Positions 10,985-22,423 of a stretch of DNA of 64,000 nt are shown piece after piece (the stretch's first letter is position 1; every line of letters begins with the position of its first letter). Origin of the DNA: Sepiola atlantica (taxonomy: Eukaryota; Mollusca; Cephalopoda; Sepiida; Sepiolidae); contig OY744553.1 in the NCBI GenBank assembly GCA_963556195.1, positions 13,118,439-13,182,438 on the forward strand. Direction: 5' to 3'. The notes beneath the pieces are model-generated. The model saw only the letters and a program-made list of their open reading frames with translations. It was not told the origin of the DNA and searched no databases. Both the position numbers and the translations under genes were made by a program.

Positions 10985-11046
10985 ATGTTGGCCTAGGCGA
11001 GTCAAAGGTGACTTTGCTACTAGGTTCGAATCCTATGACCGGCAAA
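10985..11046 (+). ncRNA. tRNA-like SINE head fragment
   Basis: An A box-like TGGCCTAGGCG (10989-10999) and a perfect B box GGTTCGAATCC (11023-11033) lie closer together than in a real tRNA. The following GACCGGCAA resembles the GACCGGTGG after the head at 10222, so the two may belong to one SINE family. It is not a functional tRNA. Confidence 0.5.
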
Positions 11047-11087
11047 AATTAACGTCTTCTACTCTGGAGAGTGCATGCAATCTCCAT

Positions 11088-11221
11088 ATTAATCTATCTA
11101 CTTATCTCTCTATCAATATATCAATCTAATTAGCTATTTAGCGATCTATGTATCAAAGTATGTTGATATGTATCGCAGTATATCCATATCTATCTATCTA
11201 TCTGCCTGCCTATCTATCTGC

Positions 11222-11262
<41 letters not shown>

Positions 11263-11447
11263 AACCTATCACTATATCTATCAATTTATCTATAAATTTA
11301 TCGATCTATCTATCTTGCTGTTATCTATCGATCTACCCCAGAGTATTATTAACTATCTATGTATTTATCTATTTATCTATTTATCTATCTATTTATCTAT
11401 CTATCTACTTATCTATCTTTCTATTTATCAATCTATCTGTGTCTATC

Positions 11448-11491
<44 letters not shown>

Positions 11492-11775
11492 AATCTATCT
11501 ATATATATATATATTTATCTATTTATCTATTTATGTCTGTATATCTATCTGTCTGTCTATCTATCTATCTATTTATCTATTTATCTATATATATCTGTAT
11601 ATTTATCTCTCTATCTATCGACTTATCTATCTATCTATCTATTTATGTCTGTATATCTATCTGTCTGTCTATCTATCTATCTATTTTTCTATTTATCTAT
11701 CTATATCTGTATATTTATCTCTCTATCTATTGACTTATCTATCTATCTATCTATCTTTCTATCTATCCATCATTT
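11088..11775. repeat. TATC tetranucleotide microsatellite, degenerate
   Basis: Nearly 700 bp of TATC with scattered substitutions (TGTC, TTTA). A roughly 120-bp segment containing TATGTCTGTATATCTATC recurs near 11531 and 11644, showing internal duplication. All three forward frames are open because the unit lacks stops. Confidence 0.95.
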
Positions 11776-12115
11776 ATCGTTCTTTCCGACCAATTTCTCC
11801 GCGTTCTTAATCTATTTATTCCACCACGACCAATACCGCCCAACATCATCTCCGTAACGCGGGCTAAACTTTACTAATGACTCGTATTTGAGCTACACAT
11901 GAAATATGTTCCGCTTGCCCCTGACAGACGGACTTCCGAGTTTCCTATCTGCAACTTCCGCCCCCCCCCCTTACCAACCCTCAATCCCGCCGCCGCCGCC
12001 GACACTTACATCCTCGCGCCTGAAGGCCTTTATTAATTATCTAAGCGGCCTCACGGGTCGAAATGAAGACGTGAAGCGAATATTTCATGGAGTCTGCGTT
12101 TAACTTCCTCAGTCC
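11776..12115. other. Unassigned interval between microsatellites
   Basis: Mixed-composition DNA with short C runs near 11961-11970 and a CCG run near 11989-12000. No gene or repeat family is recognised. Confidence 0.4.
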
Positions 12116-12119
12116 TCGG

Positions 12120-13310
12120 GATCGCCTTATCTTGGATTTCTTTTCGAATTCATTTCTTGTTTGTTTGTCTTCGACGTTTGTCTGTTTGTTTGGTTTTTAT
12201 CTCTTTCGACATTTTTATTGCTTTTCTAAAGCCCGCCATTTACGCTGTCATTTGATATTTAACCCATCTTCCTTTTCTTGCCCACTTTTTTCTTTCTTTT
12301 TTCCTTCGTTTCTTTTTATTCTTTCTTTCTCTTTTTTCTTGATCTTGAATAGTTAATCTCTCTCACTTTTTCTTTCTTCCTTTGTTTTCTCCCTTTGTTC
12401 TTTTATATTCTCCCTTTCTTTCTTTTTGTTCTATATTTTTCCTTTCCTTCTTTTTATTTATTATTTCCTTTTCTCTTTCTTTCTAACTCTTCTCCGACTT
12501 TCTTTCTCCCCTGTTTATTTCTTTTCTCTCTTTTATTTCTGTACTTGTTTATTTTCTTTTCTTTGTTTGTTCTTCTTTATATTCCTCTTGTTTTCTTTCT
12601 TTCTCACTCTTATATAGTCTTTCTTTTTTTTCTTTCTTTCTTTCTTTCTTTCTTTTTACCTCTTATATTCCTTCTTTTTCTCTTTCTGTTTCATTCTTCT
12701 ATAGTTAAACTCTCTCTCTTTCTTTTATTTTTATTTCTTTTCTCTCTTTTATGTCTGTACTTGTTTACTTTCTTTTCTTTCTTGTTTCTTTCTTATATTC
12801 TTTCTTTCTCTCTTTCTTTCTCACTCTTCTACAGTTTACCTCTCTTTCCTTTTCTGTTTTTTCTCTCTTTTTATCTATTTTTTTTACTTTCATTTTTTTG
12901 TTCTTTCTTATATTCCTTCTTTTTCTCTTTTTCCTCTCTCTTGCATAGTTATCCTTTCTGTGTTCCCTTTCTTTTCTTTCTTTGTTTTTCTTATATTCCT
13001 TCTGTCCTCCTGTCATCCCTTTTTATTTTCATTCTTTCTTTTTCAGTTTTCTTTCTAGATATTTATACTTGCTCCAAAACTCTTGCTTTTTTTCTTTTCT
13101 TCCTTTTTCCTCCCTTTTCTTTTTTCTTTTCTTTTTCTATCTCATTCTTCAATAGTAAACTTCTCTTTCTCACTTTTCCCTTCTTGCTTTCCTCCTTTTT
13201 TTCGTTCTATTCTTCTTTCTTCTTTTCCTTATTTCTTTTCTTCTTTTTTTTCTTATTCTTTCAATAATTAACATCTCTCTCACTTTCATCCCTTCTTTTC
13301 TGTCGTTGTT
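12120..13310. repeat. Polypyrimidine tract with degenerate tandem structure
   Basis: About 1.2 kb of T and C on the plus strand. The word TCTTATATTC recurs near 12661, 12791, 12906 and 12988, and a TTCTAYAGTTWA-like word recurs near 12696 and 12826. This points to a decayed tandem repeat with irregular units of about 85-130 bp. The Phe/Ser/Leu-rich open frame is compositional. Sequence from 13311 to 13648 is unassigned, with a short TACA microsatellite near 13425-13465. Confidence 0.85.
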
Positions 13311-13648
13311 TCTAAATAAAACATGCAACTTAATGCACACCCATCCGTACAATATAATATATATACTGGTCAATATCTACATAATCCTATCGAAAATGCA
13401 TCTCTATCTAAGGTTCCATATTCCTATACATACATACATATACATATCTACATACATATGAACACATATAATATACATTGACACACACTTTATCCTCCCC
13501 CACGCCCTTAACTTCCTCACGTATACATGTCGTTCTTACGAAACACACACCGTTCTTAAAAAAACGCAGGGTCTATGAATTACGGAATACGTCTACTGAT
13601 ATTCATCCTGTAAATTTATTTATATACACGCTCATATACGTCATTCTA

Positions 13649-14029
13649 CAGGGTGGGCCAAACTAAGGGTCCTATCTTTAAATTTGAATAACTTGAATTT
13701 GAATAACTTCCACAAAATAAAAGTTAAACTCACCAAACTTTATGTGTGTGTAGACTGACCCTTCCGAGATTTTTTGAAATAAACAAAACAAATTTTAGCC
13801 GAAAAACACTTCTTAAAACTTACAAAAACTAAAGTATTGTTTTTTACACTGTTTTGAGTTTTTTAAGCAAAAATAATTTTTTCTAAATGAGGGTACGTTC
13901 CTTAGGGCTAATACGGCTCATGCTTGCTTCGGAAGGGGTCCTTTACTTATTCTAAAAAAAAAAAAAAAAATCAATAAATAAAAAAGTTATGAATTTTTAA
14001 AAATAGGACCCTTATTTTTGCCCATCCTG
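13649..14029 (-). mobile_element. 381-bp non-autonomous TIR element (MITE), copy 2
   Basis: This is the inverted counterpart of the element at 3239-3619, with exactly the same length, the same terminal CAGGGTGGGC motif (one mismatch at the far end) and TA on both sides (13647-13648 and 14030-14031). Internal sequence is nearly the same, including the oligo-A run near 13955-13970. The close match implies recent spread. Confidence 0.9.
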
Positions 14030-14563
14030 TACTTTTATTCCTCACACAGACGGAGAAAAGCAAAGTAGTTTTCCGTTGTGGTAGTAATACGGTTTCCTAT
14101 TGTGAATGTCTTACAAAGATGAACCAAAGATTGGAACTCAGTCTAGCACTTTCTATAAAAATAATGTTTCTATATTTTGTAATTAATTTCGAATTCGTTG
14201 GCGTATAGAGATCACAAAATGTTTTTTAACATAATTTTTGGTCTTTACTATCGACCACTTCAGTGTGATAGCGAAATAGAGTAAGGCTAATAAGATGTGA
14301 TTATATTCTGACACCTATTTTCAAACGATGTATCACAGACATTTTCAGAGATGGGCTTTAGTGGATAGAAAACCATAAAGTATTGCCTTCTCGGGTAAAG
14401 TAGAGGGCGCAAGAGGTGAAAAAAGGGAGTTAACTTTAATGTAAAACTTTTTGCTATGAGAGGGGGCGTCAATGAAATCGAGAATTGTCTTAGCAAGGTT
14501 GTATTATGGATGATAGAGAAGATTATCGATTTTTAGTTTTGATTATATTTTTTTAATTTTATT

Positions 14564-14574
<11 letters not shown>
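14030..14574. other. Unassigned interval
   Basis: About 540 bp of moderately AT-rich DNA with no recognisable repeat, RNA or coding signature, ending in an ATT run (about 14573-14604). Confidence 0.4.
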
Positions 14575-14604
<30 letters not shown>

Positions 14605-14606
<2 letters not shown>

Positions 14607-15200
14607 TACCCACTAGGAGTTATCACACTGGTCATCGTCAGTGATCGCCCACTGCCAACAACCTGTGGTATTCCCTGGAGTCTGAGTGACAACAAGTCTC
14701 CTCAGACTTCCAGTATGCTCCACCTCTTTTCGTTCATCACCGCTGATGACCTTGCGGTATCGCAACAGCCACCTACCACGGATTTCCCACTGATAAGAGC
14801 CATTGGTCCCCTCTGGGGCCCGAGTGGCAACAAGCCTCCCCAAGGTCCCAGAGCTGTCCGCGCTCTTCCAGTGGAGGTCTGGTTTGCGCTTTCCCTCCTC
14901 GACCCTCTGTCCATAATTTTCGTGGTGTCAGCCTATGCTTGCGCCTCTCTCATGCGGTTGTATTTTCCCCGGTTCTGTTGTCTTGTGCTTCCATGTGTTT
15001 ATTCTCCATTCGTTGCTTATGTGGGTTGGTTTCCGCATTCGATGACATTTCTCAGGATTGTAGCTGTTTTGATCATTACTGTCCTTTGTATGGTCTCAGT
15101 TATCTCTTTGATTCCTATTTCTCCTAGTCTTTTCTCCATGTTTTTGGGGACTGTTCTTAGTGCTCCTATGATTATTGGTGTTATACTGACTTTCTCCATG
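14605..15200 (-). mobile_element. Non-LTR retrotransposon 3' fragment, copy 1
   Basis: On the minus strand a C-terminal reverse transcriptase-type segment (about 15017-15199, with the motifs ITPIIIGALRTVPKNMEKRL and IQRTVMIKTATILRNVIE) leads into a downstream region and then a TAA-rich tail at 14573-14604. The VIGALG...ARILRRVLE style of C-terminus is seen in several invertebrate LINE clades; I cannot assign the clade. A parallel copy lies at 15224-16087. The plus-strand open frame from 14715 is an antisense shadow. Confidence 0.7.
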
Positions 15201-16087
15201 TTTATTATTATTCTTATTATTTGTACTCCCTAGAAGTTCTCACACAGATCATCGTCAGTGATTGCTCACCGACAACAACCAGTGGTATTTCCTGGAGTCT
15301 GAGTGACAACAAGTCTCCCCAGACTTCCAGTGTTCTTCACCTCTTTTCGATAACGATGCGTTATCGCAACAGTCTCTTACGATTGATTTCTCGCCGATAA
15401 GGACAATTGGTCTTCTCTGGGATTTGGGTGGCAACAAGCCTCCCCAAGATCTCAGCACTCTCTGCACTTTTCCAGTGGAGGTCTGGTTTGTGCTGTCCGT
15501 CCTCGGTCTTCTCATCCTCCTCGACCCTCTAAAAATATGTTGTCTGGTGTCAGCCTAGGCTGGCACCAGTTAAAAAAAAAATGAATAAAATAATATTTCT
15601 TCTTCAAAAAAAAATTTTTTTTTTTTTAATTTTTAAATTTTTTTCCTTCAATTCATTTTTTCTTTTTTTTTTCCTTTCCTTTTCTCTTCCCTTATGGTAA
15701 AAAAAAAAGAATTTTTAAAAATTCTTTTTAATTTTTGGGGGGTGGGTGGGTGAGGGAGAGGGAGGAGCTTATAGTGTTTCTTGTAATTTCTGTTTCTTGG
15801 TTCATTTTTGTGTAGTAATAGCTGAGGCCGGTGTAATTTATTGGGGTGGGGGAGATTATGAAGTGCTGTTTCTTGCAGTTTCTGTTCCTTGGCTCTTGTT
15901 GTGGTGTTCTTCGTGTGGTCTTGTTTTCTCCGTTGTAAATTCCTTGTGACTGGTTAGCCTTTGTAGTTTATGTGTGTTAGTTTCCGCATTCGAGGATTTT
16001 CCTTAAGATTGCAGCTGTTTTGATCATTGCCGTCCTTTGTATGGTTTCGATAGTCCCTTTGATTCCAATTTCTCCAAATCTTTTCTC
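15201..16087 (-). mobile_element. Non-LTR retrotransposon 3' fragment, copy 2
   Basis: This repeats the order of copy 1 on the minus strand: a C-terminal coding remnant (about 15985-16087), a spacer with low-complexity A/T runs (15575-15735), then the tail region with GACAACAAGTCTCCCCAGAC and CCAGTGGAGGTCTGGTTTG in plus-strand orientation. It ends in TAA-rich DNA at 15200-15223. Divergence between the two copies is obvious but moderate. Confidence 0.65.
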
Positions 16088-16091
16088 CATG

Positions 16092-16157
<66 letters not shown>
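16088..16157. repeat. (ATT)n microsatellite
   Basis: ATT units follow directly at the upstream (5') side of the second LINE fragment. Confidence 0.95.
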
Positions 16158-16158
<1 letters not shown>

Positions 16159-16276
16159 CATAGTATGATTACATATTTATATACATGGATTTTTCCTATA
16201 ACAATAAGATATATTTTTAAATAAATAGAAAATGTTGTTTTTTAAATTTTTGCTTGACTTCTATTTGTGATGTTAA

Positions 16277-16400
16277 AAGGAGGCGCTGAAGTAGTGACGT
16301 ATTGGAATTTTTAAAAATAATAAAATATAAAAATCCTAAATCTTAGAAACGATCGTACGCATAATATTTGTTGATTTTTAATTCTAGGTACTGATATTAA
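16277..16400 (+). repeat. Dispersed repeat with hammerhead-like core, copy 2
   Basis: AGGCGCTGAAGTAGTGACG (from 16281) and TTAGAAACGATCGTACGC (from 16343) match the minus-strand copy at 4210-4289. The boxes CTGA...GAAAC and the ACGATCGTA stem III plus cleavage triplet are kept. Box 1 is changed (CTGAAGT) and stem I is weakened, so this copy looks inactive. Confidence 0.5.
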
Positions 16401-16428
16401 TAAAATAAGTAAAATTATTTGTCTCAAC

Positions 16429-16462
16429 TCTCTCTCCCTCTTCCCTCTCTCTCTCTCTCTCT

Positions 16463-16541
<79 letters not shown>
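16429..16541. repeat. CT and TA microsatellites
   Basis: A CT-rich run (16429-16462) passes into two TA blocks (about 16466-16508 and 16516-16541). Confidence 0.95.
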
Positions 16542-16543
<2 letters not shown>

Positions 16544-16650
16544 CTATTATAACCTTAAAACTATATGGCCGAGAAAATAAAACACGTTTAGTCCCATGTC
16601 TTTCGTTGAAAACATCCTTTGCTTTAAAGTCAATCAATCTCCTGTAAGCA

Positions 16651-16818
16651 CGTTATTCTCCTACAGGTAAGATGTGACACAAGGTCGGAAAGTGGGATTT
16701 GATAAGTCAGCACCCTAGAGGAATAGCACTTGTGACCGTCAAAAAATGGCTGGGCAGCCCCGTCGGCATTCCCCCGTAGGGGCGCTTCAGGCGATTAGCA
16801 ATAAACTAACCCCTTCTC
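16651..16818 (-). mobile_element. SINE body related to the U2-headed family, truncated copy
   Basis: The segment from GGTAAGATGTGACAC through GGCTGGGCAGCCCCGTCGG to GCAATAAACTAACC matches the bodies at 4574-4905 and 29650-30037. It lacks the snRNA-like head, so on the minus strand it is 5'-truncated. Confidence 0.75.
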
Positions 16819-16921
16819 TTGTTATTCTTATTTATATGTATTTATGTTACAATTTATTTCATTTAAATATCTAGTTTTGTTTGATTTTAACATATTTTTA
16901 AATAAAAAATAAATTTAACAT

Positions 16922-16940
16922 ATATATATACATGTAATTG

Positions 16941-16987
<47 letters not shown>
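16922..16987. repeat. (TA)n tract
   Basis: TA repeat immediately left of the first long palindrome. Confidence 0.95.
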
Positions 16988-16989
<2 letters not shown>

Positions 16990-17266
16990 TATATGATTAT
17001 TTTTATTTACACAGACATGTACAAAATCTGCGACAGTGGCATGTCGATGTTATCGATCAACAGCTATTATAACTGAGATCTCATCAGGAAGAGTTAAGAT
17101 CCGATCTTAACCTTAGATCATATTTGAAAAGAATATGATCTAAGGTAAATATCGGATTTTAACTCTGCCTGATGAGAGCTCAGTGATAATAGCAGTTAAT
17201 CGATAACATCGATATGCCAGTGTCGCAGATTTTGTAAATGTCTGTGTAAATAAAAATAATCATATA
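16990..17266. repeat. Palindromic element 1 (277 bp)
   Basis: The two halves are reverse complements with scattered mismatches around an axis at 17128 (CATATT...AATATG). Arms contain TATCGAT, CTGATGAG and ATTTACACAGACAT with their complements. The whole could fold as one long hairpin with a loop of about 7 nt. No coding capacity is seen. Confidence 0.9.
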
Positions 17267-17351
17267 TAAAAGCTTTATTTGATATTGAGCACTTTTTATA
17301 AAGCGGTTGGAAATTATTTGGATTACTATCCTGTGGATGTTTTACCTGGAT

Positions 17352-17667
<316 letters not shown>

Positions 17668-17739
17668 ATTCATGCTCTGTTTGAACGGGCATAGAGCTCT
17701 CTGATTCGAATTCCTCTCGAAAATAATCGAACCTGAAAA

Positions 17740-17741
<2 letters not shown>

Positions 17742-17802
<61 letters not shown>
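17742..17802. repeat. (TA)n tract
   Basis: TA run to the right of palindromic element 2, separated by about 75 bp of unassigned sequence. Confidence 0.97.
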
Positions 17803-17805
<3 letters not shown>

Positions 17806-18690
17806 TATAAATATGAAAATACATGGCGTGTCTTATCTTTAATTTGACATTGATGTCATAGAGTTTAGAGTGTCCAAATATGTCGAGTAATGGAATAGGA
17901 GACAAGATTGGATTACACATCGAGTTTCTTTCTAAAAAAATAAAGATTTATTTTACTCCCAAAACACATCTCGTTGTTTTATCGATAACAAAAAGTTATA
18001 TGCAATAGAAAAAAAAAAATCTAGTTACGTTACAAGGATTGGAATCGATTGGCCCCTTAAAGAATGCCTTGTTTTCTTTCCTGTCCAACGGCCCCTTTGG
18101 GCCAATTAAAACTGTCGCGCAAGTCAAATCTCCGTCGACTCTGTACGATGGATGCGAGCCTTTGGATTATCTCCCCTTCATAATGGAGATTACATGAATA
18201 ATAGAAATAAAATGGCGTCCGTAAAAATCTTAGAAAGAAGGAGAAGACGGGGGACAAGGAAGAGTTGCAATTTGGTAGGAGGTGACGAAGAATGGGAAGA
18301 GAAACGGTGAAGTAATAAGAGAGTGAGTTTTAACCACGAAGAAAAGGAAAGAGAAGAACCTTTCAATACTATATCTGTGACGTCTCTGCGTGTCTGTATG
18401 TCGGCTCAGGGATAAAATTGAAAACAATGCTCTATAGCAAGTTCAAACGAAGCTTCATATGTAAAGATTTACGAGCAACCAAATGGTGGTATTCATGTTT
18501 TATTAGGATTTTTACAATAATATTGTAGGGTCTACGTTCGCACCGGACAACAATAAACAGTAAATATTACATTTAACTCTATTTGTCTAATTTGATAATA
18601 AATTTAAAAAAATATGTCAATCATAGAAATGAAATTTTTAAGAATAAAAGTGGTAACATAGGATTCAGGGCTAGGAGTGTCTGCTACAAA

Positions 18691-18693
<3 letters not shown>
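17803..18693. other. Unassigned interval with a purine-rich patch
   Basis: No gene is seen. At 18180-18360 a purine-rich segment (GAAGGAGAAGACGGGGGAC-like) resembles the degenerate purine-rich repeats at 33090-33480 and 38300-39390. The rest shows no recognised repeat. Confidence 0.45.

Positions 18694-18762
<69 letters not shown>
18694..18762. repeat. (TA)n tract
   Basis: Pure TA run of about 68 bp. Confidence 0.97.
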
Positions 18763-18764
<2 letters not shown>

Positions 18765-18883
18765 CTAGGTTTGTATAAAAAAAAATTTATAATGCATATA
18801 TCTCTGAGTATATCATCCAAATAGTTTCAGATTACAAGCTTAATTAAGTTTTGTTTCCGGCTTCAGGACATATATATTCATTA

Positions 18884-19259
18884 GTTGCATTCCAATGACT
18901 ACGATAAAATAATTCCAAAATGGTGGTTTGAAAACTGGCCCACGTCATGTCTGATGTATCGAGGGGGTTGTTCTCTGATTATCTTCCTTAATGTTTGTTT
19001 TGCGGTGTTTTGCCTTGCTGTTTTTTATTATTATCTTATTTTCTATATTTTTTTTACTTTAGCTTTCGGCAAGGATGCTTATTTTAATTATTAAAAAAGG
19101 TCTCTGATGAGCAGCCCGTAATAACTAATAACTATATCTTTGTTTGCAGGTTGTGAAACGTTCATAAAACGGATAAAATATAAGCATTTGCTAAAATAAA
19201 AATATAAATAAACATTATTATTATGGCGTGACGTTTTTTCTTGGTCATTAGAATGCAAC
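18884..19259. mobile_element. 376-bp element with 16-bp terminal inverted repeats
   Basis: GTTGCATTCCAATGAC at the left is matched by the complement of GTTGCATTCTAATGAC at the right (one mismatch). No convincing target duplication is visible and the superfamily is unknown. The interior includes CTGATGAGCAGCC (about 19107) and GGTTGTGAAACG (about 19149), a hammerhead-like pair of boxes with a wobble-rich stem II but no usable stem I. Confidence 0.55.
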
Positions 19260-19300
19260 CAATCGATCAATCAATAAATCAATCAATCAATCAATCAATG

Positions 19301-19345
<45 letters not shown>
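19260..19345. repeat. (ATCA)n, TA and GA microsatellites
   Basis: ATCA units (about 19260-19299), a short TA block and a GA run (about 19313-19347) follow one another. Confidence 0.9.
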
Positions 19346-19347
<2 letters not shown>

Positions 19348-19667
19348 TTATAACAACATATGTAATAGCATATACTATCAGTACCTTTTAATTAGTATTC
19401 TCCTAAAAAAAGCTCGATCATTGTCAACCAGTAACAATAGAGCATATATTCATATTTGAGAACTTTCTTTTGTTGATTTTTCTGGTGATCTTGAGGTGTA
19501 GCAGAGCCGATATTGATATAATAATGTTGGTTGGCTCACCTCCATTGAAAACGAGTCGTAAAATTACATCTCACAAAAATGTTATGTTTTTTGAAAATGT
19601 GAAAAAATAAAAATAGAAAATAAAAACCATGATTATTGGAATATAAAATGAACTTGTTTCATTTATT

Positions 19668-19733
<66 letters not shown>

Positions 19734-20275
19734 GGGGGGGGGTATGTGTGTATATATATATATATATATTAATTTACGTACGTTTATATGTTAATATATT
19801 TGTATGTAAATGATTCACTCCTAAAGTAGTTAACCGATTATTATTAACTTTGGAACACAGCTGGTATGCGTACGGCTTCAGAATTTGGGCTATATTTAGT
19901 TTAATTTAGTTCATGCAAAGAGGGTAAACATTGAGTTTAAGCCATTCATCAAAATTCATGCATCTCAGATATTTGTATATTTTTAACAATGGGTTTTACA
20001 CATACAGTTATAAATATTCGCCAAATTTCAGATTATTGAAGTTTTTTAAAGGGTTTTAATGGACATAATACGGGAATGAACATTCAAATATTTCAGAAAT
20101 CCAATGAATTGGGTCCACAATGGAATGGATTTTCATCAAAATTGGAATAAGGATTCTAGTAACAAAGTTTAGTATCAGTATATCCTGATTTTAATCTTTG
20201 TAAGAAAATGAAAATGGTGCAAGCATGTTCTGTGCGGGGAAATATTATTAAACATCTTGGGACTAGTAGTGTTTT

Positions 20276-20278
<3 letters not shown>
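19346..20278. other. Unassigned AT-rich interval
   Basis: About 930 bp with a TA tract at about 19672-19724, a G run near 19733-19742 and a short TA block near 19752-19770. The remainder shows no coding or repeat signature that I recognise. Confidence 0.4.

Positions 20279-20344
<66 letters not shown>
20279..20344. repeat. (TA)n tract
   Basis: TA run bordered on the right by a short minus-strand LINE remnant (20345-20395). Confidence 0.97.
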
Positions 20345-20347
<3 letters not shown>

Positions 20348-20395
20348 TGATGTTAGCACAACTGCTCTATACACAAGTACTTTTGTTCTCAAACT
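20345..20395 (-). pseudogene. LINE reverse transcriptase C-terminal snippet
   Basis: The minus strand reads LRTKVLVYRAVVLTSLIY, the segment that normally precedes YGSE-W in this LINE protein. The reading then dissolves into the TA tract. The plus-strand fragment at 20436 starts with the same protein segment, so the two pieces are in inverted orientation. Confidence 0.6.
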
Positions 20396-20435
20396 TATCC
20401 CCCTGTCCTTCCATAACCGATGACACAGTTTTCAA

Positions 20436-21063
20436 AAGGCAGTGGTTGCTTTCGCAATTCGGTTAACATCACTGCTTTATGGATCGGAATCATGGACAGT
20501 CTATCGCAGCCACATTCAGAAGCTTGATGTCTTTCACAAAAATTGCCTTAGAACGATTTGTGGTGTCACCCTAAGAAATCGGATGTCTAATGCGGACCTA
20601 TTTACATGCTGCGGTATTGGCGGAATTGAAAGCTTTTTGATGCAATCACAACTGCGTTGGGCAGGACATGTCTTACGTATGGAAGATGATAGAATACCAA
20701 AGCAACTGATGTACGGCGAGCTCAACAGTGGAAGGCGAAATGTGGGTCGACCGCTGCTTCGCTTTAGGGACAAGTTGAAGATGAATTTGACATCTATCAA
20801 TATTGCTTATCGTGATTTTGAACAGCTTGCTTCTTGACGGAAGGAACGGCGATCTGACTGTCAGAGGGGCATCAGGCGGTTCTCTGTAACTGCCATTGAT
20901 CAACAGCGCGAAAGATGCGAAGAACAAAAACATCTACAAGTATCCCAGCCGATTTTTCTCAAGATCTTCCTTCTTGCATCCATTGTGGGCTGGTTTGCAA
21001 ATCTCTCGCAGGACTCAAATGCCATTTACGATTGAGTAAATGTAAGCATGCTACATCCATCGT
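20436..21063 (+). pseudogene. Non-LTR retrotransposon ORF2 C-terminus, fragment
   Basis: The frame from about 20442 reads LLYGSESWTVYRSHIQKLD, then FHKNCLRTI, then LRWAGHVLRMEDDRIPKQLM, then GRPLLRFRDKLK. This is the C-terminal block common to many invertebrate LINE reverse transcriptases. A TGA at 20835-20837 sits where Arg is usual, and similarity continues in frame to about 20940. It then shifts frame into a zinc-knuckle-like end, CIHCGLVC with a following CHLRLSKCKH, that stops at about 21063. Upstream RT motifs are missing, so this is a 5'-truncated dead copy. The clade is not assigned. Confidence 0.8.
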
Positions 21064-21122
21064 AGACTAAACAAATTTTGAGTTGTCTAGACCTCATACG
21101 TCGAAATCGACGGGAGAGTCCA

Positions 21123-21124
<2 letters not shown>

Positions 21125-21182
<58 letters not shown>
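21125..21182. repeat. (TA)n tract
   Basis: TA run attached to the 3' edge of dispersed repeat A, copy 2. Confidence 0.97.
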
Positions 21183-21187
<5 letters not shown>

Positions 21188-21545
21188 AAAGAAGCTTTGC
21201 GTTATTTTTTAAAAAAAGGAAAAAAAAGGAAAATTCAGTTTAAATTCCCAGAGAAACTAACTAAATCCGAAATATTGCAGACTTAACATTCGTTGGAAAA
21301 TTCATCGAATAAAAAAATTTAATGGTAAGTAAATAAAATAAAAACAAGGGATTAAGAATCTAACAGTGAAACAAAAACAGGAGACCTTAACGTAAGTGTC
21401 TAATATTAACACGGGGATCATCAGCTGTTTACCATGTAACTGTTTCGGAGATTTAAAAACAGGACAGTTATAATATTCATGGTTCTCCAATGGTACTGAT
21501 CAAACTACCATATCCCCAATAATCAAGTATAGAAATAATTCAGCT
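21183..21545 (-). repeat. Dispersed AT-rich repeat A, copy 2
   Basis: Reverse complement of 10407-10748, with the landmarks GTCTAAAGAAGCTTTG, CACGGGGATCATCAGCTG and CCCCAATAATCAAG. Alignable over the full length with small indels. Confidence 0.85.
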
Positions 21546-21570
21546 TACAATTTCACTAATATATACATAA

Positions 21571-21661
21571 ATAAAGAATAATAATAATAAAATAATAATA
21601 ATAATATATTACCCTTAAGACTTCCGTGTGATATGGTAATTTGCATATCAAATACATTTAC

Positions 21662-21722
<61 letters not shown>

Positions 21723-21905
21723 TTCTAACACTACACCCAAGAACCATTCTGCGATATGGTAGCTAGCAATAAAATTATATAGGAATTAAAGTTGCATTAA
21801 AAAAATTAAAAATTAAATTTTAAAAAACAAACAGCTTATATACCTTAGGTACCAGAAAGGCAAGTAGATAAGAGGAAGGAAACCTAGCCATACATATCTA
21901 AATAC

Positions 21906-21966
<61 letters not shown>
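21571..21966. repeat. AAT and TA microsatellites with unassigned spacers
   Basis: AAT-rich runs at about 21576-21607 and a pure one at about 21663-21722, then a TA run at about 21910-21966. The spacers are AT-rich with no recognised feature. Confidence 0.85.
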
Positions 21967-21969
<3 letters not shown>

Positions 21970-22191
21970 TAGTTCGAATGCAAAACGCGATAAACGCCAT
22001 TTTCAAAATCACGAAATTTACAAAAAGTGTTGCATTTCAACACTCGACGACACCCCAAAACTATGTGTTACATAATATGATACCGAAATAATTTCTTTTT
22101 TGATTTCAATTAAAATCAGCTTTCAGTTGAAGTCTAAATTAGATATATTCGTGTGTTTATTGTTTACGGTCTCAATTTAAGCGAATTGGAT

Positions 22192-22220
22192 TATATATAT
22201 ATATGTATATATATATGTAC

Positions 22221-22289
<69 letters not shown>

Positions 22290-22291
22290 AG
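22192..22291. repeat. TA / GA compound microsatellite
   Basis: TA blocks with TG interruptions pass into a GA run of about 45 bp. Confidence 0.95.
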
Positions 22292-22423
22292 TCTAATAGT
22301 TAGAGCACCAGTTTAGATGAGACAAAACTACTGGAAGAATGGTGGCTTTGTAGATATATAGTGTACTGGCAGATGTGAGCAGTTTTCTTACACAGTAGTA
22401 GAAAGCATCTTTCTTGCAGCAGC

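Noticed and set aside
10985..11046. Functional tRNA gene
   Set aside because: A and B boxes are too close and no cloverleaf closes; it is a SINE-head remnant.
12395..13267. 290-codon Phe/Leu/Ser-rich frame that looks like a membrane protein
   Set aside because: It lies in a polypyrimidine tract and its composition is forced by TTT, TTC, CTT and TCT codons. The same applies to 31208-32841.
14715..15233. 172-codon plus-strand frame with hydrophobic segments
   Set aside because: It is antisense to the LINE 3' fragment, whose minus-strand coding remnant is recognisable.
17165..17200. CTGATGAG in both arms of palindrome 1 considered as a ribozyme box
   Set aside because: No GAAA box follows at a usable distance.
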